A DNA stretch of 15,499 nucleotides, from NCBI GenBank assembly GCA_016215085.1, contig JACRMD010000145.1:1-15499 (forward strand), read 5' to 3'. Each line of letters opens with the position of its first letter. Position 1 is the stretch's first letter. This DNA comes from Solirubrobacterales bacterium. Lineage in GTDB: Bacteria; Actinomycetota; Thermoleophilia; Solirubrobacterales; Solirubrobacteraceae. A program made the position numbers and the translations under genes. The notes under the pieces were generated by a model, which was not told the DNA's origin, ran no database searches, and saw only the letters and a program-made list of their open reading frames with translations. Positions 6,875 through 14,218 of the stretch are shown here, piece by piece.

Positions 6875-7671
6875 CCGACCTGCGCGATCCCGCCTCGCAG
6901 CTGCTCGCCCAGTTCGGCGAGCAGCACGTCGTGGCGTTCTTCCTGGTCCTCGCGCGCCTGTCGCCGCTGTTCATCCTGGCGCCGCTGTTCTCCTCCAAGA
7001 TGATCCCCGCGCGCGTGCGCGGGATCGTCGCCGTGGCGCTGGCCATCGGCCTCTCGCCGGTCGTCGCCCGCCACGCCGAGCTGCCGACCGACATCGTGCA
7101 GCTCGTCTCGCTGCTGGCCAAGGAGCTGCTGATCGGCGCCGCGTTCGCCTTCGCGCTGGGCGCGCTGTTCGCCGCCATCTCGGTGGCCGGCTCGTTCCTG
7201 GACACGTTGATCGGCTTCTCGTTCGGCGGCCTCGTCGACCCGATCAACGGCAACCAGTCGGCCGTCGTCAGCCAGGTCTACTCGATGGTCGGCGTGCTCG
7301 TCTTCATCGTCATCGGGGGCGACGGCTGGGTCATCCAGGGCCTGGCCAAGACCTACGACGTGGTCGGCCTGCTCGAGTACCCGTCGCTGGCGCGGATCGT
7401 CAACGGCGCCGGCGAGGCGTTCGTGGGGATCTTCTCCGCCGCGGTCCAGGTCGCCGGCCCGGTGGTCCTCGCGCTGATCCTCACCGACGCCGCGTTCGGC
7501 GTGGTCTCCCGCGTCGTCCCGCAGCTCAACGTCTTCTCGGTCGCGCTGCCGGCCAAGGTCGTCGTGGGCTTCCTGCTGATCGGCGCGACGCTCCCCTTCG
7601 TGGCCGCGTGGCTGGGCAGCGAGCTCCAGCGCGACGTCGGCCAGGCCCTCCAGACGCTGAAGGTGGGGTGA
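6871..7671 (+). CDS. fliR: FliR flagellar export gate protein
   Basis: A 266-residue polytopic membrane protein that caps the FliP-FliQ gate. Recognisable features are 'FFLVLARLSPLFILAPLFSS' followed by 'IPARVRGIVAVALA', the central 'LAKELLIGAAFAFALGALF' helix, 'GSFLDTLIGFSFGGLVDPIN', and a C-terminal 'VVSRVVPQLNVFSVALPAKV'. An upstream in-frame ATG at 6805 lies inside fliQ and adds 22 non-family residues. The ATG at 6871 is preferred because it overlaps the fliQ stop and is preceded by GGTGGG. The run AGGTGGGG just before the stop can serve as Shine-Dalgarno for flhB. Confidence 0.94.
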   Translation: MTDLRDPASQLLAQFGEQHVVAFFLVLARLSPLFILAPLFSSKMIPARVRGIVAVALAIGLSPVVARHAELPTDIVQLVSLLAKELLIGAAFAFALGALFAAISVAGSFLDTLIGFSFGGLVDPINGNQSAVVSQVYSMVGVLVFIVIGGDGWVIQGLAKTYDVVGLLEYPSLARIVNGAGEAFVGIFSAAVQVAGPVVLALILTDAAFGVVSRVVPQLNVFSVALPAKVVVGFLLIGATLPFVAAWLGSELQRDVGQALQTLKVG

Positions 7672-7674
7672 GCC

Positions 7675-8742
7675 ATGGCCGGGGAGAAGACCGAGAAGGC
7701 AACACCCAAGAAGCGCGAGGAGGCCCGCAAGAAGGGCCAGGTCGCGCGGTCCCAGGACCTCACCGGCGCCAGCGTCATGCTCGTCGGGATCTTCGTGCTC
7801 GGCGTGACGGGCGCGGGCATGGCGGGCCGGATGGCCGAGTCGCTGCGCGGGACGCTGCAGGCCATCAGCGACCCCGACGTGGTCACGCACGGCGGCGTCG
7901 GCACGCTGATGCTCCAGGCCGGGACGACGGTCGGCCTGGCCGTCGCGCCGGTGGCGCTGGCGTGCGCGCTGACCGCGATCCTCGTCACCGGCATCCAGGT
8001 CGGCCCCAAGCCGCGGCCGGGCGCGCTGCGGCCCGACCCCAAGCGCATGAACCCGATCAGCGGGGCCAAGAACCTGTTCGGCCCCAACGCGCTGTTCGAG
8101 ACCGGCAAGAACCTCGTCAAGATCGGCGTCGTCGCGGCCGTCACGCTCGCGGCGCTGCTGCCCCACCTGCCCGAGATGGCGTCGCTGGTCGGCATGACGC
8201 CGGCCGACCTCGCCGCGCGGCTGGCGAGCGACATCAAGGGCATCGCCCTGCGCGCCGCCGTCGCCTACTTCCTGATCGGGGTCGTCGACCTCTTCTACCA
8301 GCGCTGGCGCCACGAGAAGTCGCTGCGCATGGACCACCAGGAGATCAAGGAGGAGCAGAAGCAGTACGCCCTCCCCGCCGAGGTCCGCGGCGCGATGCGC
8401 CGGCGCCAGATGGCCAACGCCCGCGCCCGCATGATGGCCGCGGTGCCCGAGGCCGACGTCGTGGTCACCAACCCCACGCACTACTCGGTCGCGCTCAAGT
8501 ACGACGGCAGCTCGTCCGCGCCCGAGGTCGTCGCGAAGGGCAAGGACATCATCGCGCTGAGGATCCGCGAGATCGCGCGCGAGCACGGGGTCCCGATCGT
8601 CCCCGACCCGCCGCTGGCGCGGTCGCTGCACGCCACCGTCGAGGTCGGCGAGCAGATCCCCGAGGAGCTCTTCCAGGCGGTCGCCCAGGTGCTCGCCTAC
8701 GTGTACCGCGTCGCCGGTAGAAGGAGGCTGGCGTCCGCATGA
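7675..8742 (+). CDS. flhB: FlhB export switch protein
   Basis: FlhB sets the export substrate specificity (rod/hook to filament) through self-cleavage in its cytoplasmic domain. The 355-residue product starts with the typical 'EKTEKATPKKREEARKKGQV' segment. Four membrane helices lie between about residues 30 and 215, and a charged linker runs around residues 216-245. The autocleavage motif NPTH is at residues 266-269 (bases 8470-8481), in the context 'ADVVVTNPTHYSVALKYD'. The C-terminal FlhB-C domain has 'VVAKGKDIIALRIREIA' and 'VPIVPDPPLARSLH'. All key residues are present. It starts 3 bases after fliR, and its stop overlaps the flhA ATG. Confidence 0.96.
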   Translation: MAGEKTEKATPKKREEARKKGQVARSQDLTGASVMLVGIFVLGVTGAGMAGRMAESLRGTLQAISDPDVVTHGGVGTLMLQAGTTVGLAVAPVALACALTAILVTGIQVGPKPRPGALRPDPKRMNPISGAKNLFGPNALFETGKNLVKIGVVAAVTLAALLPHLPEMASLVGMTPADLAARLASDIKGIALRAAVAYFLIGVVDLFYQRWRHEKSLRMDHQEIKEEQKQYALPAEVRGAMRRRQMANARARMMAAVPEADVVVTNPTHYSVALKYDGSSSAPEVVAKGKDIIALRIREIAREHGVPIVPDPPLARSLHATVEVGEQIPEELFQAVAQVLAYVYRVAGRRRLASA

Positions 8743-10805
8743 ACGACGTCATGAACAAGGTCGGCAAGTACACCGACCTGGTGGCGGCGGGGGTCGTGAT
8801 CCTCGTCGTGGTGATGCTGATCATCCCGCTGCCGTCGCTGCTGCTGGACCTCTTCATCACGCTGAACATCGCCTGCGCGCTGGCGATCGTCGTCACGACG
8901 CTGTACGTGCCGCGCGCGCTGGACTTCTCGGCGTTCCCGTCGCTGCTGCTGCTCACCACGCTCTTCCGCCTGGCGATCAACGTCAGCGTCACGCGGCTGA
9001 TCCTGCTGCACGGCGACGCGGGCCACGTGGTCGAGGCGTTCGGCCACTTCGTCGTCGGCGGCAACGTGGTCGTCGGCCTCGTCGTCTTCGTCATCCTGAT
9101 CGTCATCCAGTTCGTGGTCATCACGAACGGCGCCGGCCGCGTCTCCGAGGTCGCCGCCCGCTTCACCCTGGACTCGATGCCGGGCAAGCAGATGGCGATC
9201 GACGCCGATCTCAACGCCGGCCAGATCACCGACGAGGAGGCGCGCCGGCGCCGCCAGGAGATCGCCGACGAGGCGGACTTCTACGGCGCGATGGACGGCG
9301 CCTCGAAGTTCGTCAAGGGCGACGCGATGGCCGCCGTGCTCATCACGCTCATCAACCTGATCGGCGGCATGGCGATCGGCGTCGCGATGCAGGGCCGCTC
9401 GTTCGGCGAGGCCGTCCAGCACTTCTCGCTGCTGTCGATCGGCGACGGCCTGGCCGCGCAGATCCCGGCGCTGCTGATCTCGGTCGCCACCGGCATCATC
9501 GTCACGCGGGCCGCCTCCGACCAGGACCTCGGCCGCGACGTCGTCGGCCAGATCACGTCGCAGCGCAAGGCGCCGATGGTCGCCGGCGCGGTCATCTGCC
9601 TCTTCGCGCTCGTCCCGGGCCTGCCGAAGATCCCCTTCATCGTCATCGGCCTCGTGTTCTTCCTCGCCGGCCGCGCGCTCGGCAAGGCCGCCGAGGCCAA
9701 GGAGGCGGAGGCCGCCAAGGCCGCCGTCGCCCAGGCCGCGCTGCCCAAGCCGCAGGGCTCGCCGCGCGACCAGGTCCAGGAGGCGCTCACCCTCGACCCG
9801 CTCGAGCTGTGCATCGGCTTCGGCCTCGTGCCGCTGGTCGACGGCTCCTCGGGCGGCTCGCTCCTGCAGCGCGTCAGCGCGGTGCGCCGCCAGATCGCCG
9901 CGGAGGTCGGGACGATCATCCCGTCGGTCCGCATCCACGACGAGGTCGGGCTGCAGTCGCACGAGTACGTCGTCAAGGTCCGCGGCACGGAGGTCGCGCG
10001 CGGCTACGTCATGGCCGGCCACCAGCTCGCGCTCGACCCGGGCGACGCGGTCGGCCAGCTCGACGGCGTCCCGACGACCGAGCCGGCCTACGGCATGGCC
10101 GCGGTCTGGATCCCCGACGGCGCGCGGGCAGAGGCCGAGGCCCTCGGGTACACCGTCGTCGATGCCGAGAGCGTCATCGTCACGCACCTCACCGAGACGA
10201 TCCGCCGCCACGTCGCCGACCTGCTGACCCGCCAGGACGTGCGCACGCTGCTGGACTCGCTCAAGGAGCACAACGCCGCCGTCGTCGAGGAGGTCGTCCC
10301 CGACCTGCTCTCGGTCGGCGAGCTGCAGCGCGTCCTGCAGGCGCTGCTGCGCGAGGGCGTCTCGATCCGCGACCTCGGCGCCATCGTCGAGTCCTCGGGC
10401 GACCGCGCCCGCGTCACGCGCGACCCCGAGCTGCTGGCGGAGTACGCGCGCCAGGCGCTGGGCCGCACGATCGTGGCGCCGTACCTCGACGCCGAGCGCA
10501 CGCTGCGCTGCCTGTCGCTGGACCCGATGATCGAGCAGGAGGTCTCCGAGTCGATCGCGCAGACGCCCGACGGGGAGTACCTCGCGATGGATCCCTCTCG
10601 CGCGCAGGCATTGGTGCATGCCCTGTCGAACCACGTCGAGCAGGCCGTGGCCCGCGGCCGCCGACCGGTGCTCATCTGCTCCTCCCGCGTGCGGAGGCAC
10701 CTGCGTCGGCTGTGCGAGCAGGCCTTGCCGCAGCTGTCGGTGTGCGCGTACAACGAGATCGCACCCGGCATCAGCGTCGAGACCATCGGAGTGGTGAACG
10801 CATGA
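8739..10805 (+). CDS. flhA: FlhA flagellar export gate/docking protein
   Basis: FlhA forms the nonameric ring of the export apparatus that uses the proton-motive force and binds chaperone-substrate complexes. The 688-residue product is full length. The N-terminal half carries about eight membrane helices interrupted by the conserved cytoplasmic FHIPEP loop, including RFTLDSMPGKQMAID at residues 141-155 and 'RRRRQEIADEADFYGAMDGA'. An Ala/Glu/Lys-rich linker (about residues 317-340) leads to the soluble domain with 'LELCIGFGLVPLVD', 'IRRHVADLLTRQDVRTLLD' and 'LRRLCEQALPQLSVCAYNEI'. A strong Shine-Dalgarno, AAGGAGG (8721-8727), lies 11 bases before the ATG. The start overlaps the flhB stop and the stop overlaps the flhF ATG. 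Confidence 0.97.
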   Translation: MNDVMNKVGKYTDLVAAGVVILVVVMLIIPLPSLLLDLFITLNIACALAIVVTTLYVPRALDFSAFPSLLLLTTLFRLAINVSVTRLILLHGDAGHVVEAFGHFVVGGNVVVGLVVFVILIVIQFVVITNGAGRVSEVAARFTLDSMPGKQMAIDADLNAGQITDEEARRRRQEIADEADFYGAMDGASKFVKGDAMAAVLITLINLIGGMAIGVAMQGRSFGEAVQHFSLLSIGDGLAAQIPALLISVATGIIVTRAASDQDLGRDVVGQITSQRKAPMVAGAVICLFALVPGLPKIPFIVIGLVFFLAGRALGKAAEAKEAEAAKAAVAQAALPKPQGSPRDQVQEALTLDPLELCIGFGLVPLVDGSSGGSLLQRVSAVRRQIAAEVGTIIPSVRIHDEVGLQSHEYVVKVRGTEVARGYVMAGHQLALDPGDAVGQLDGVPTTEPAYGMAAVWIPDGARAEAEALGYTVVDAESVIVTHLTETIRRHVADLLTRQDVRTLLDSLKEHNAAVVEEVVPDLLSVGELQRVLQALLREGVSIRDLGAIVESSGDRARVTRDPELLAEYARQALGRTIVAPYLDAERTLRCLSLDPMIEQEVSESIAQTPDGEYLAMDPSRAQALVHALSNHVEQAVARGRRPVLICSSRVRRHLRRLCEQALPQLSVCAYNEIAPGISVETIGVVNA

Positions 10806-12260
10806 CCCCGGATCACGAGACGCGCACCTACCGCGGGCGCTCCATCGAGGAGCTCGTCCCGCGCATCCGCGAGGAGCTCGGCGAGGACGCCGTCATCGTC
10901 GCGCACCGCGAGACGACCAGCGGCGGCGTCGGGGGCTTCTTCGCCCGGCGCGAGATCGAGGTCGAGGCGATGCCGGGCGAGGCGAGCGCCGCCGACCAGG
11001 CGCGCGCGGCCGCGTTCGCGGCGCACCTCGCGGAGGCCGCCGGCGACCAGGCCCCGCCGCCCGCGCCCGCGCACCGGCCGCACGTCGACCCCCAGGTCGA
11101 CGCCCTGCCCACCGCCACCGACGTGAGCGTCGACGACCTCTTCGGCGGCACGCCGCCGCCGCAGGCGCAGGGCCTGGCCGCGCTCTTCAACGTTGGCCGC
11201 GAGGCCGCGCCGCCCGAGCCCTACGAGGAGGCGCCGCCGGAGCCGCTGGCCGAGGCCGTCGAGGAGGCCCGCCACCTCGAGGAGCCGCGGTTCGCGCCCG
11301 CGCCGCCGGCGGAGGAGCCGCTGCTCCTGGAGGAGCCGCCCGCCGCCGAGGAGCCGCCGGCCGCCGAGGAGCCGCCGGCGCAGGAGCCCCCGCGGGCCGA
11401 GGACCCGCCCTTCGAGGCGCCGCCCGCGGCCGCCGAGCCGCCCGTCGCCGAGGGCCCCGAGCCCCCGCCGGCGCCGCTGGTCCCCGTCGCCTCGCTGGCC
11501 GTCGCCGGCGAGGCGCTGCCCGTCCTCCCGGCCGAGGCGCGCGCCGTCGCGCAGCGCCTCGTCGCCCGCGGCCTGCACGCCGAGTGCGCCGAGGCGGTCG
11601 CCGAGGAGGCCGTCCAGTCGCTGCTGCCGCTGGACCCCGGCGCCGACGTCGTCGCGCTGGTCCGCGAGGCGCTCGCCCGCCGCATCCCGGTGCACGCCCT
11701 GCGCCGCGGCGGCGGGGTCGTCGCGTTCGTCGGCCCCGGCGGGGCCGGCAAGACGCGCTGCGTCGCCCGCCTGGCGGCCGCGCACGCGCGCCACGGCCTG
11801 CGGCCGGTCGTCGTCGTCGCGCTGCGCGCGCCCGACGGCGGCGCGGAGCTCACCCGACTCCTGGCCCCCTACGGGGTGGCCCTGCACGTGGTGGAGAGCG
11901 GCGCGGAGGGCGCCGCCCGCATCGCGGCGCTCCGGGGCCAGAGCCTCGTGGTCCTCGACACGCCGGGGGTCAGCCCTCGCGCGCGCGGGGAGCTCAAGGC
12001 GCTGGCCTTCGAGCTGCAGTCGCTCGCCCCCGACGAGGTGCACCTCACCGTCCCGGCGACGATCGCCCCGGCGGCGGCGCACGAGCTCGTCGTGGGCGTG
12101 CGCGACCTGGGCGTCGATGCGCTGACGCTCGCTCGGGACCGTCGTCGGCCTGGCCATCGAGTCGGGCCTGCCCCTGTCCTACCTCGCGCGCGGCCAGGCG
12201 GTCGAGGCCGGCCTCCGGTCGGCGGCGCCCGCCGCGCTCGCCGCGCTCCTGGTGCCGTGA
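10802..12260 (+). CDS. flhF: FlhF SRP-type GTPase, disrupted: G4 region lost and frame shifted near 12131
   Basis: FlhF is the SRP-family GTPase that governs flagellar placement or assembly. The N-terminal B domain (residues 1-60: 'SIEELVPRIREELGEDAVIV', 'GGVGGFFARREIEVEA') is typical. It is followed by a long Pro/Glu/Ala linker with EEPPAA repeats (177-194) and an NG domain with P-loop GPGGAGKT at residues 311-318, DTPG at 386-389, and 'PDEVHLTVPATIAPAA'. After 'GVDALTL' (residue 443) the frame breaks. The expected end, 'LGTVVGLAIESGLPLSYLAR...', continues in another frame from 12132 to a TGA at 12258-12260. Even after frame correction, the 'TKLDE'-type G4 segment (about 8 residues) is missing, so about 23 bases seem lost. 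As sequenced, the original frame instead runs on into the PilZ gene to 12904. Either a real mutation or an assembly error. Confidence 0.82.
11330..11383 (+). repeat. Three tandem 18-bp repeats in the flhF linker
   Basis: Units at 11330-11347, 11348-11365 and 11366-11383 each begin GAGGAGCCGCC and encode EEPPAA or EEPPAQ. Further degenerate copies lie on both sides. They lie in the disordered linker between the B and NG domains, where repeat number probably varies freely. Confidence 0.75.
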
Positions 12261-12262
12261 TC

Positions 12263-12904
12263 ATGAGCAAGCTGCCCCGCGTCGGCGACGACATCGTCAT
12301 GTCCGTGCCGCAGCGCGAGCAGGTGGCCGCGCACGTGTCCGGCATGGGCGCGGGCTGGCTCGAGCTCGACCTGCTCGACTCGCCGCGGACGCCGATGTCC
12401 CAGCTCGAGCGCATGCCGCTCTTCATCGAGTTCATCAACGACGAGGGCGTCGCCCGGATGCACGGGCGCCTGGGGCGCGACCCCGAGGAGCGCGGCCTCC
12501 TGCGCCGCGGCTTCCGCGAGTCGACGCTCGTGCGCTTCGCCCACAAGGGCACGGTGCAGCTGCTGCAACGGCGCGAGTTCGTGCGCGCGACGGCCGTCCT
12601 GGGCCTCACGATCATCCCCGTCCGCGGGTACGACCACGTCGCGCGGAGGGCGCAGACGCTGGACATCGGCGGCGGCGGGATGCTCGTGCGGGGCCTGCCG
12701 GCGCCGCGGGCCGGCGAGGAGTACGACTTCGAGCTCGACCTCGACCCGGGCGGCATGCCCATCCAGGGGCGCTGCCGCGTCGTCCGCGTGGAGGGCGCGG
12801 ACCGGGCGGGCGTCCAGTTCACCGCGCTGGACCAGCGTGACCGCACGCGCATCATCCAGCGCGCGTTCGACCTGTCCCGCTTCCAGAAGCGCAGGCTGGC
12901 ATAG
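12263..12904 (+). CDS. PilZ-domain (YcgR-like) c-di-GMP-binding flagellar regulator
   Basis: The product of 213 residues has a YcgR-like N-terminal domain (about residues 5-98) followed by a PilZ domain. The c-di-GMP-binding RxxxR is at residues 104-108 (REFVR, in LLQRREFVRATAVL), and the second motif is DIGGGG at residues 134-139, where the usual DxSxxG serine is Gly. The C-terminus 'RIIQRAFDLSRFQKRRLA' is typical of YcgR-like proteins. In characterised relatives, c-di-GMP-bound YcgR acts on the stator or switch to slow the motor. Its place after flhF supports a similar role. The ATG at 12263 is 2 bases after the restored flhF stop. In the sequence as given this frame is also continuous with the flhF frame, so a 700-residue fusion is formally possible. 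Confidence 0.85.
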   Translation: MSKLPRVGDDIVMSVPQREQVAAHVSGMGAGWLELDLLDSPRTPMSQLERMPLFIEFINDEGVARMHGRLGRDPEERGLLRRGFRESTLVRFAHKGTVQLLQRREFVRATAVLGLTIIPVRGYDHVARRAQTLDIGGGGMLVRGLPAPRAGEEYDFELDLDPGGMPIQGRCRVVRVEGADRAGVQFTALDQRDRTRIIQRAFDLSRFQKRRLA

Positions 12905-12907
12905 GCC

Positions 12908-13270
12908 ATGGCCAAGAAGGACGACAAGAAGAAGGCCAAGGGCGCGTCGCCCGGCGGCATCGTGCTGGCCGCGCACCCGCGGGCCCGGCGCGACATCGCG
13001 CTGGCCAAGGGCTGGGGCGGCCTCGGCGTCTTCGCGCTGGTCGTGTACCTGTCGGTGAAGGCCGGCGTGCCCGCGGCCGACGCGCTGCTGCGCGGCATCG
13101 TCTTCGGCATGGGCGGCTACGTCGTCGGGTGGGGGCTGGCCGTCGCGGTCTGGCGGCACCTGGCGCTGGCCGAGATCGAGGCCGCGCGGCGCCGGCTGCG
13201 CGACGCCCACCAGGAGCAGCAGCGCCGGCTCGAGGCCGCCGCCGAGGGCGGCGGGCAGGGCGCCGGCTAG
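12908..13270 (+). CDS. Small membrane protein with two predicted helices, unknown function
   Basis: I do not recognise a family. The 120-residue product has a Lys/Asp-rich start, a basic region (residues 23-34), and two hydrophobic segments at about 37-56 (GGLGVFALVVYLSVKAG) and 63-83 (GIVFGMGGYVVGWGLAVAVW). A charged, probably coiled-coil tail follows at about 86-112 (EIEAARRRLRDAHQEQQRRL). The ATG is 3 bases after the PilZ stop, so it is likely to be co-transcribed with the export operon. Codon use and GC3 match the neighbours, supporting a real gene. Its position suggests a lineage-specific basal-body or export accessory protein, but nothing in the sequence proves that. Confidence 0.72.
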   Translation: MAKKDDKKKAKGASPGGIVLAAHPRARRDIALAKGWGGLGVFALVVYLSVKAGVPAADALLRGIVFGMGGYVVGWGLAVAVWRHLALAEIEAARRRLRDAHQEQQRRLEAAAEGGGQGAG

Positions 13271-13274
13271 GAGG
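13269..13274 (+). promoter_or_regulatory. Shine-Dalgarno AGGAGG deciding the GTG start at 13285
   Basis: A full AGGAGG lies 10 bases before the GTG and overlaps the stop codon of the upstream gene. It is one of the strongest ribosome sites in the window and supports translation of the very short downstream frame. Confidence 0.65.
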
Positions 13275-13284
13275 ACGCTGAGCC

Positions 13285-13482
13285 GTGGACCGCATCGACC
13301 CGATCCAGCCGCACCTGCGCGACGTCGACCGGGTCGCCGCGGTGCGCCGGGAGCAGCCGGTGCGCCGCGAGGACCGCGAGCAGGAGGAGCGCCGGCGCCG
13401 GGAGCAGGAGCGCCGGCGGGGCGAGCAGCCCGAGCCGCCCGAAGAGGACGACGGGCGCCCGCACGTCGACATCCGCGTCTGA
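13285..13482 (+). CDS. Short highly charged protein (65 aa), unknown function
   Basis: No family recognised. The product starts MDRIDPIQPHLRDVDRVAAV, then has an almost uninterrupted Arg/Glu stretch (about residues 27-46) that should form a charged helix. It ends with an acidic/Pro segment and DDGRPHVDIRV. The strong AGGAGG and the 14-base gap from the membrane protein support a genuine last gene of the operon. The small size and charge recall export chaperones or linker proteins, but that is only a resemblance. The chance of a spurious call is not negligible in such GC-rich DNA. Confidence 0.6.
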   Translation: MDRIDPIQPHLRDVDRVAAVRREQPVRREDREQEERRRREQERRRGEQPEPPEEDDGRPHVDIRV

Positions 13483-13530
13483 GCCCGCCGCGATGCCCAG
13501 GTACGCGTTCGTGCGTGCCTCGTCGCAGTC

Positions 13531-13558
13531 CTCAAGCGGACATCGCCACGACCGATGA
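13531..13558 (+). promoter_or_regulatory. Sigma28-like promoter before the glycosyltransferase-like gene
   Basis: CTCAAG (13531-13536), 14 bases, then ACCGATGA (13551-13558), the same spacing as the fliO promoter. The ATG at 13566 lies 8 bases after the -10, so the predicted transcript starts at or beside the start codon (leaderless). An inner imperfect repeat, GGACATCG/CGATGACC, overlaps it. Confidence 0.6.
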
Positions 13559-13565
13559 CCGTGCC

Positions 13566-14087
13566 ATGGCGGCCTCGGTCCTCGTCCCCCTCCTGCAGGC
13601 GCCGCACCTGGCCGGCGCCGCGCTGGCCGCCCTGGCCCCCCTGCGCGGGGCCGGGACCGAGGTGGTCGCGCTCGTCACCGAGCCCGCCGCGGCGCCCGAG
13701 GGCGCCGACGTCGTCGTCGCCGTGCCGCCCGGCACGGGCCTGGCGGCGGCCGCGACGCTCGCCATGGAGCGCGTGCACCGCGAGGTCGTCGTCCTGCTGC
13801 GCGAGGGCGGCGTGCCCGAGCCCGGCTGGCTGACGCCGCTGGCCGCCGCGCTGCGGGACCCCGGCGTCGCCGCCGTGACGAGCATCGACGCCCAGGCCGC
13901 CGAGGGCACCGCCGCGGTCGGCGCGCCGGCGATCGCCTGGCGCCGCGCCGACCTGCCCGCCGTGCCGCCCGTGCACGACGCGCTCGTGGTCGCCGCGCTG
14001 TGCATGGAGCTCGCCCGCCGGGGCGAGGTCGAGGTCGCCGCCGCCTCGCTCGTGACGACGCTCGCGGGCGGCAGCGCGGCCGCCTGA
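13566..14087 (+). CDS. Small glycosyltransferase-family-2-like protein
   Basis: The 173-residue product opens like a GT-A fold: 'ASVLVPLLQAPHL', a helix, 'TEVVALVTEPAAAPEGADVV', then 'VHREVVVLLREGGVPEPGWL' and 'LAAALRDPGVAAVTS'. This copies the family-2 glycosyltransferase pattern in which a strand carrying Asp residues is followed by 'pxPGWL'. Here the expected Asp cluster (DxD) is replaced by REGG, and no other DxD is evident, so catalysis is doubtful. The start at 13566 is preferred over an in-frame upstream codon at 13515, because the latter lies inside and before the promoter. It has its own late-class promoter and lies directly before flagellin, so a role in flagellin modification or handling is a reasonable guess, not shown. 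Confidence 0.62.
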   Translation: MAASVLVPLLQAPHLAGAALAALAPLRGAGTEVVALVTEPAAAPEGADVVVAVPPGTGLAAAATLAMERVHREVVVLLREGGVPEPGWLTPLAAALRDPGVAAVTSIDAQAAEGTAAVGAPAIAWRRADLPAVPPVHDALVVAALCMELARRGEVEVAAASLVTTLAGGSAAA

Positions 14088-14092
14088 GAGGG

Positions 14093-14114
14093 GCGTCCAT
14101 CGGACACTGGACGC
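14093..14114. terminator. Short hairpin after the glycosyltransferase-like gene
   Basis: GCGTCCA (14093-14099) and TGGACGC (14108-14114) form a 7-bp stem with an 8-base loop, 5 bases after the stop and just before the flagellin promoter. No T-run follows. It could end the upstream transcript weakly or be an incidental palindrome. Confidence 0.3.
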
Positions 14115-14116
14115 GC

Positions 14117-14145
14117 CTAAAGTGGCGCGACCGCCGGGCCGATCA
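14117..14145 (+). promoter_or_regulatory. Sigma28-like promoter of the flagellin gene
   Basis: CTAAAG (14117-14122), 15 bases, then GCCGATCA (14138-14145). This is the closest match in the window to TAAA-N15-GCCGATAA. The predicted start is near 14152, giving a leader of about 67 bases before the flagellin ATG, long enough to contain both hairpins described below. Confidence 0.78.
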
Positions 14146-14162
14146 CCCTGGCCAAGAAGGTG

Positions 14163-14181
14163 GGGCGACATGGAGTCGCCC
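14163..14181 (+). promoter_or_regulatory. Leader hairpin 1 with ATGGA pentaloop (candidate CsrA site 1)
   Basis: GGGCGAC (14163-14169) pairs perfectly with GTCGCCC (14175-14181), closing the loop ATGGA (14170-14174). A 7-bp GC-rich stem with a GGA in a small loop is the known recognition form of CsrA/RsmA. The GGA is 35 bases before the second one, which is within reach of a CsrA dimer. Confidence 0.6.
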
Positions 14182-14197
14182 TGGGACACCTCACCAA

Positions 14198-14217
14198 CGT
14201 CATCAAGGAGATCGACG
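14198..14217 (+). promoter_or_regulatory. Leader hairpin 2 with the Shine-Dalgarno AAGGA as loop (candidate CsrA site 2)
   Basis: CGTCATC (14198-14204) pairs with GAT-GACG (14210-14217, C14213 bulged), giving seven Watson-Crick pairs around the loop AAGGA (14205-14209). AAGGAG is the flagellin ribosome site, 8 bases before the ATG at 14219. A CsrA dimer bound here would block initiation, as described for Bacillus subtilis hag. Confidence 0.62.
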
Positions 14218-14218
14218 C

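Noticed and set aside
6829..10700. Long minus-strand open frames opposite fliR-flhB and flhA (6829-8631, 8697-10700)
   Set aside because: They mirror strongly conserved + strand genes and have Arg/Asp/His-biased low-complexity translations, so they are shadows.
12125..12140. Programmed +1 frameshift in flhF
   Set aside because: A shift at this point would restore the C-terminus but still leave the G4 segment missing, so slippage alone does not explain the sequence.
10802..12904. FlhF-PilZ as a purposeful single fusion protein
   Set aside because: The proper FlhF C-terminus and a stop are plainly encoded in another frame right before the PilZ ATG, so the continuous frame is better explained by a deletion. 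The possibility is kept as a finding.
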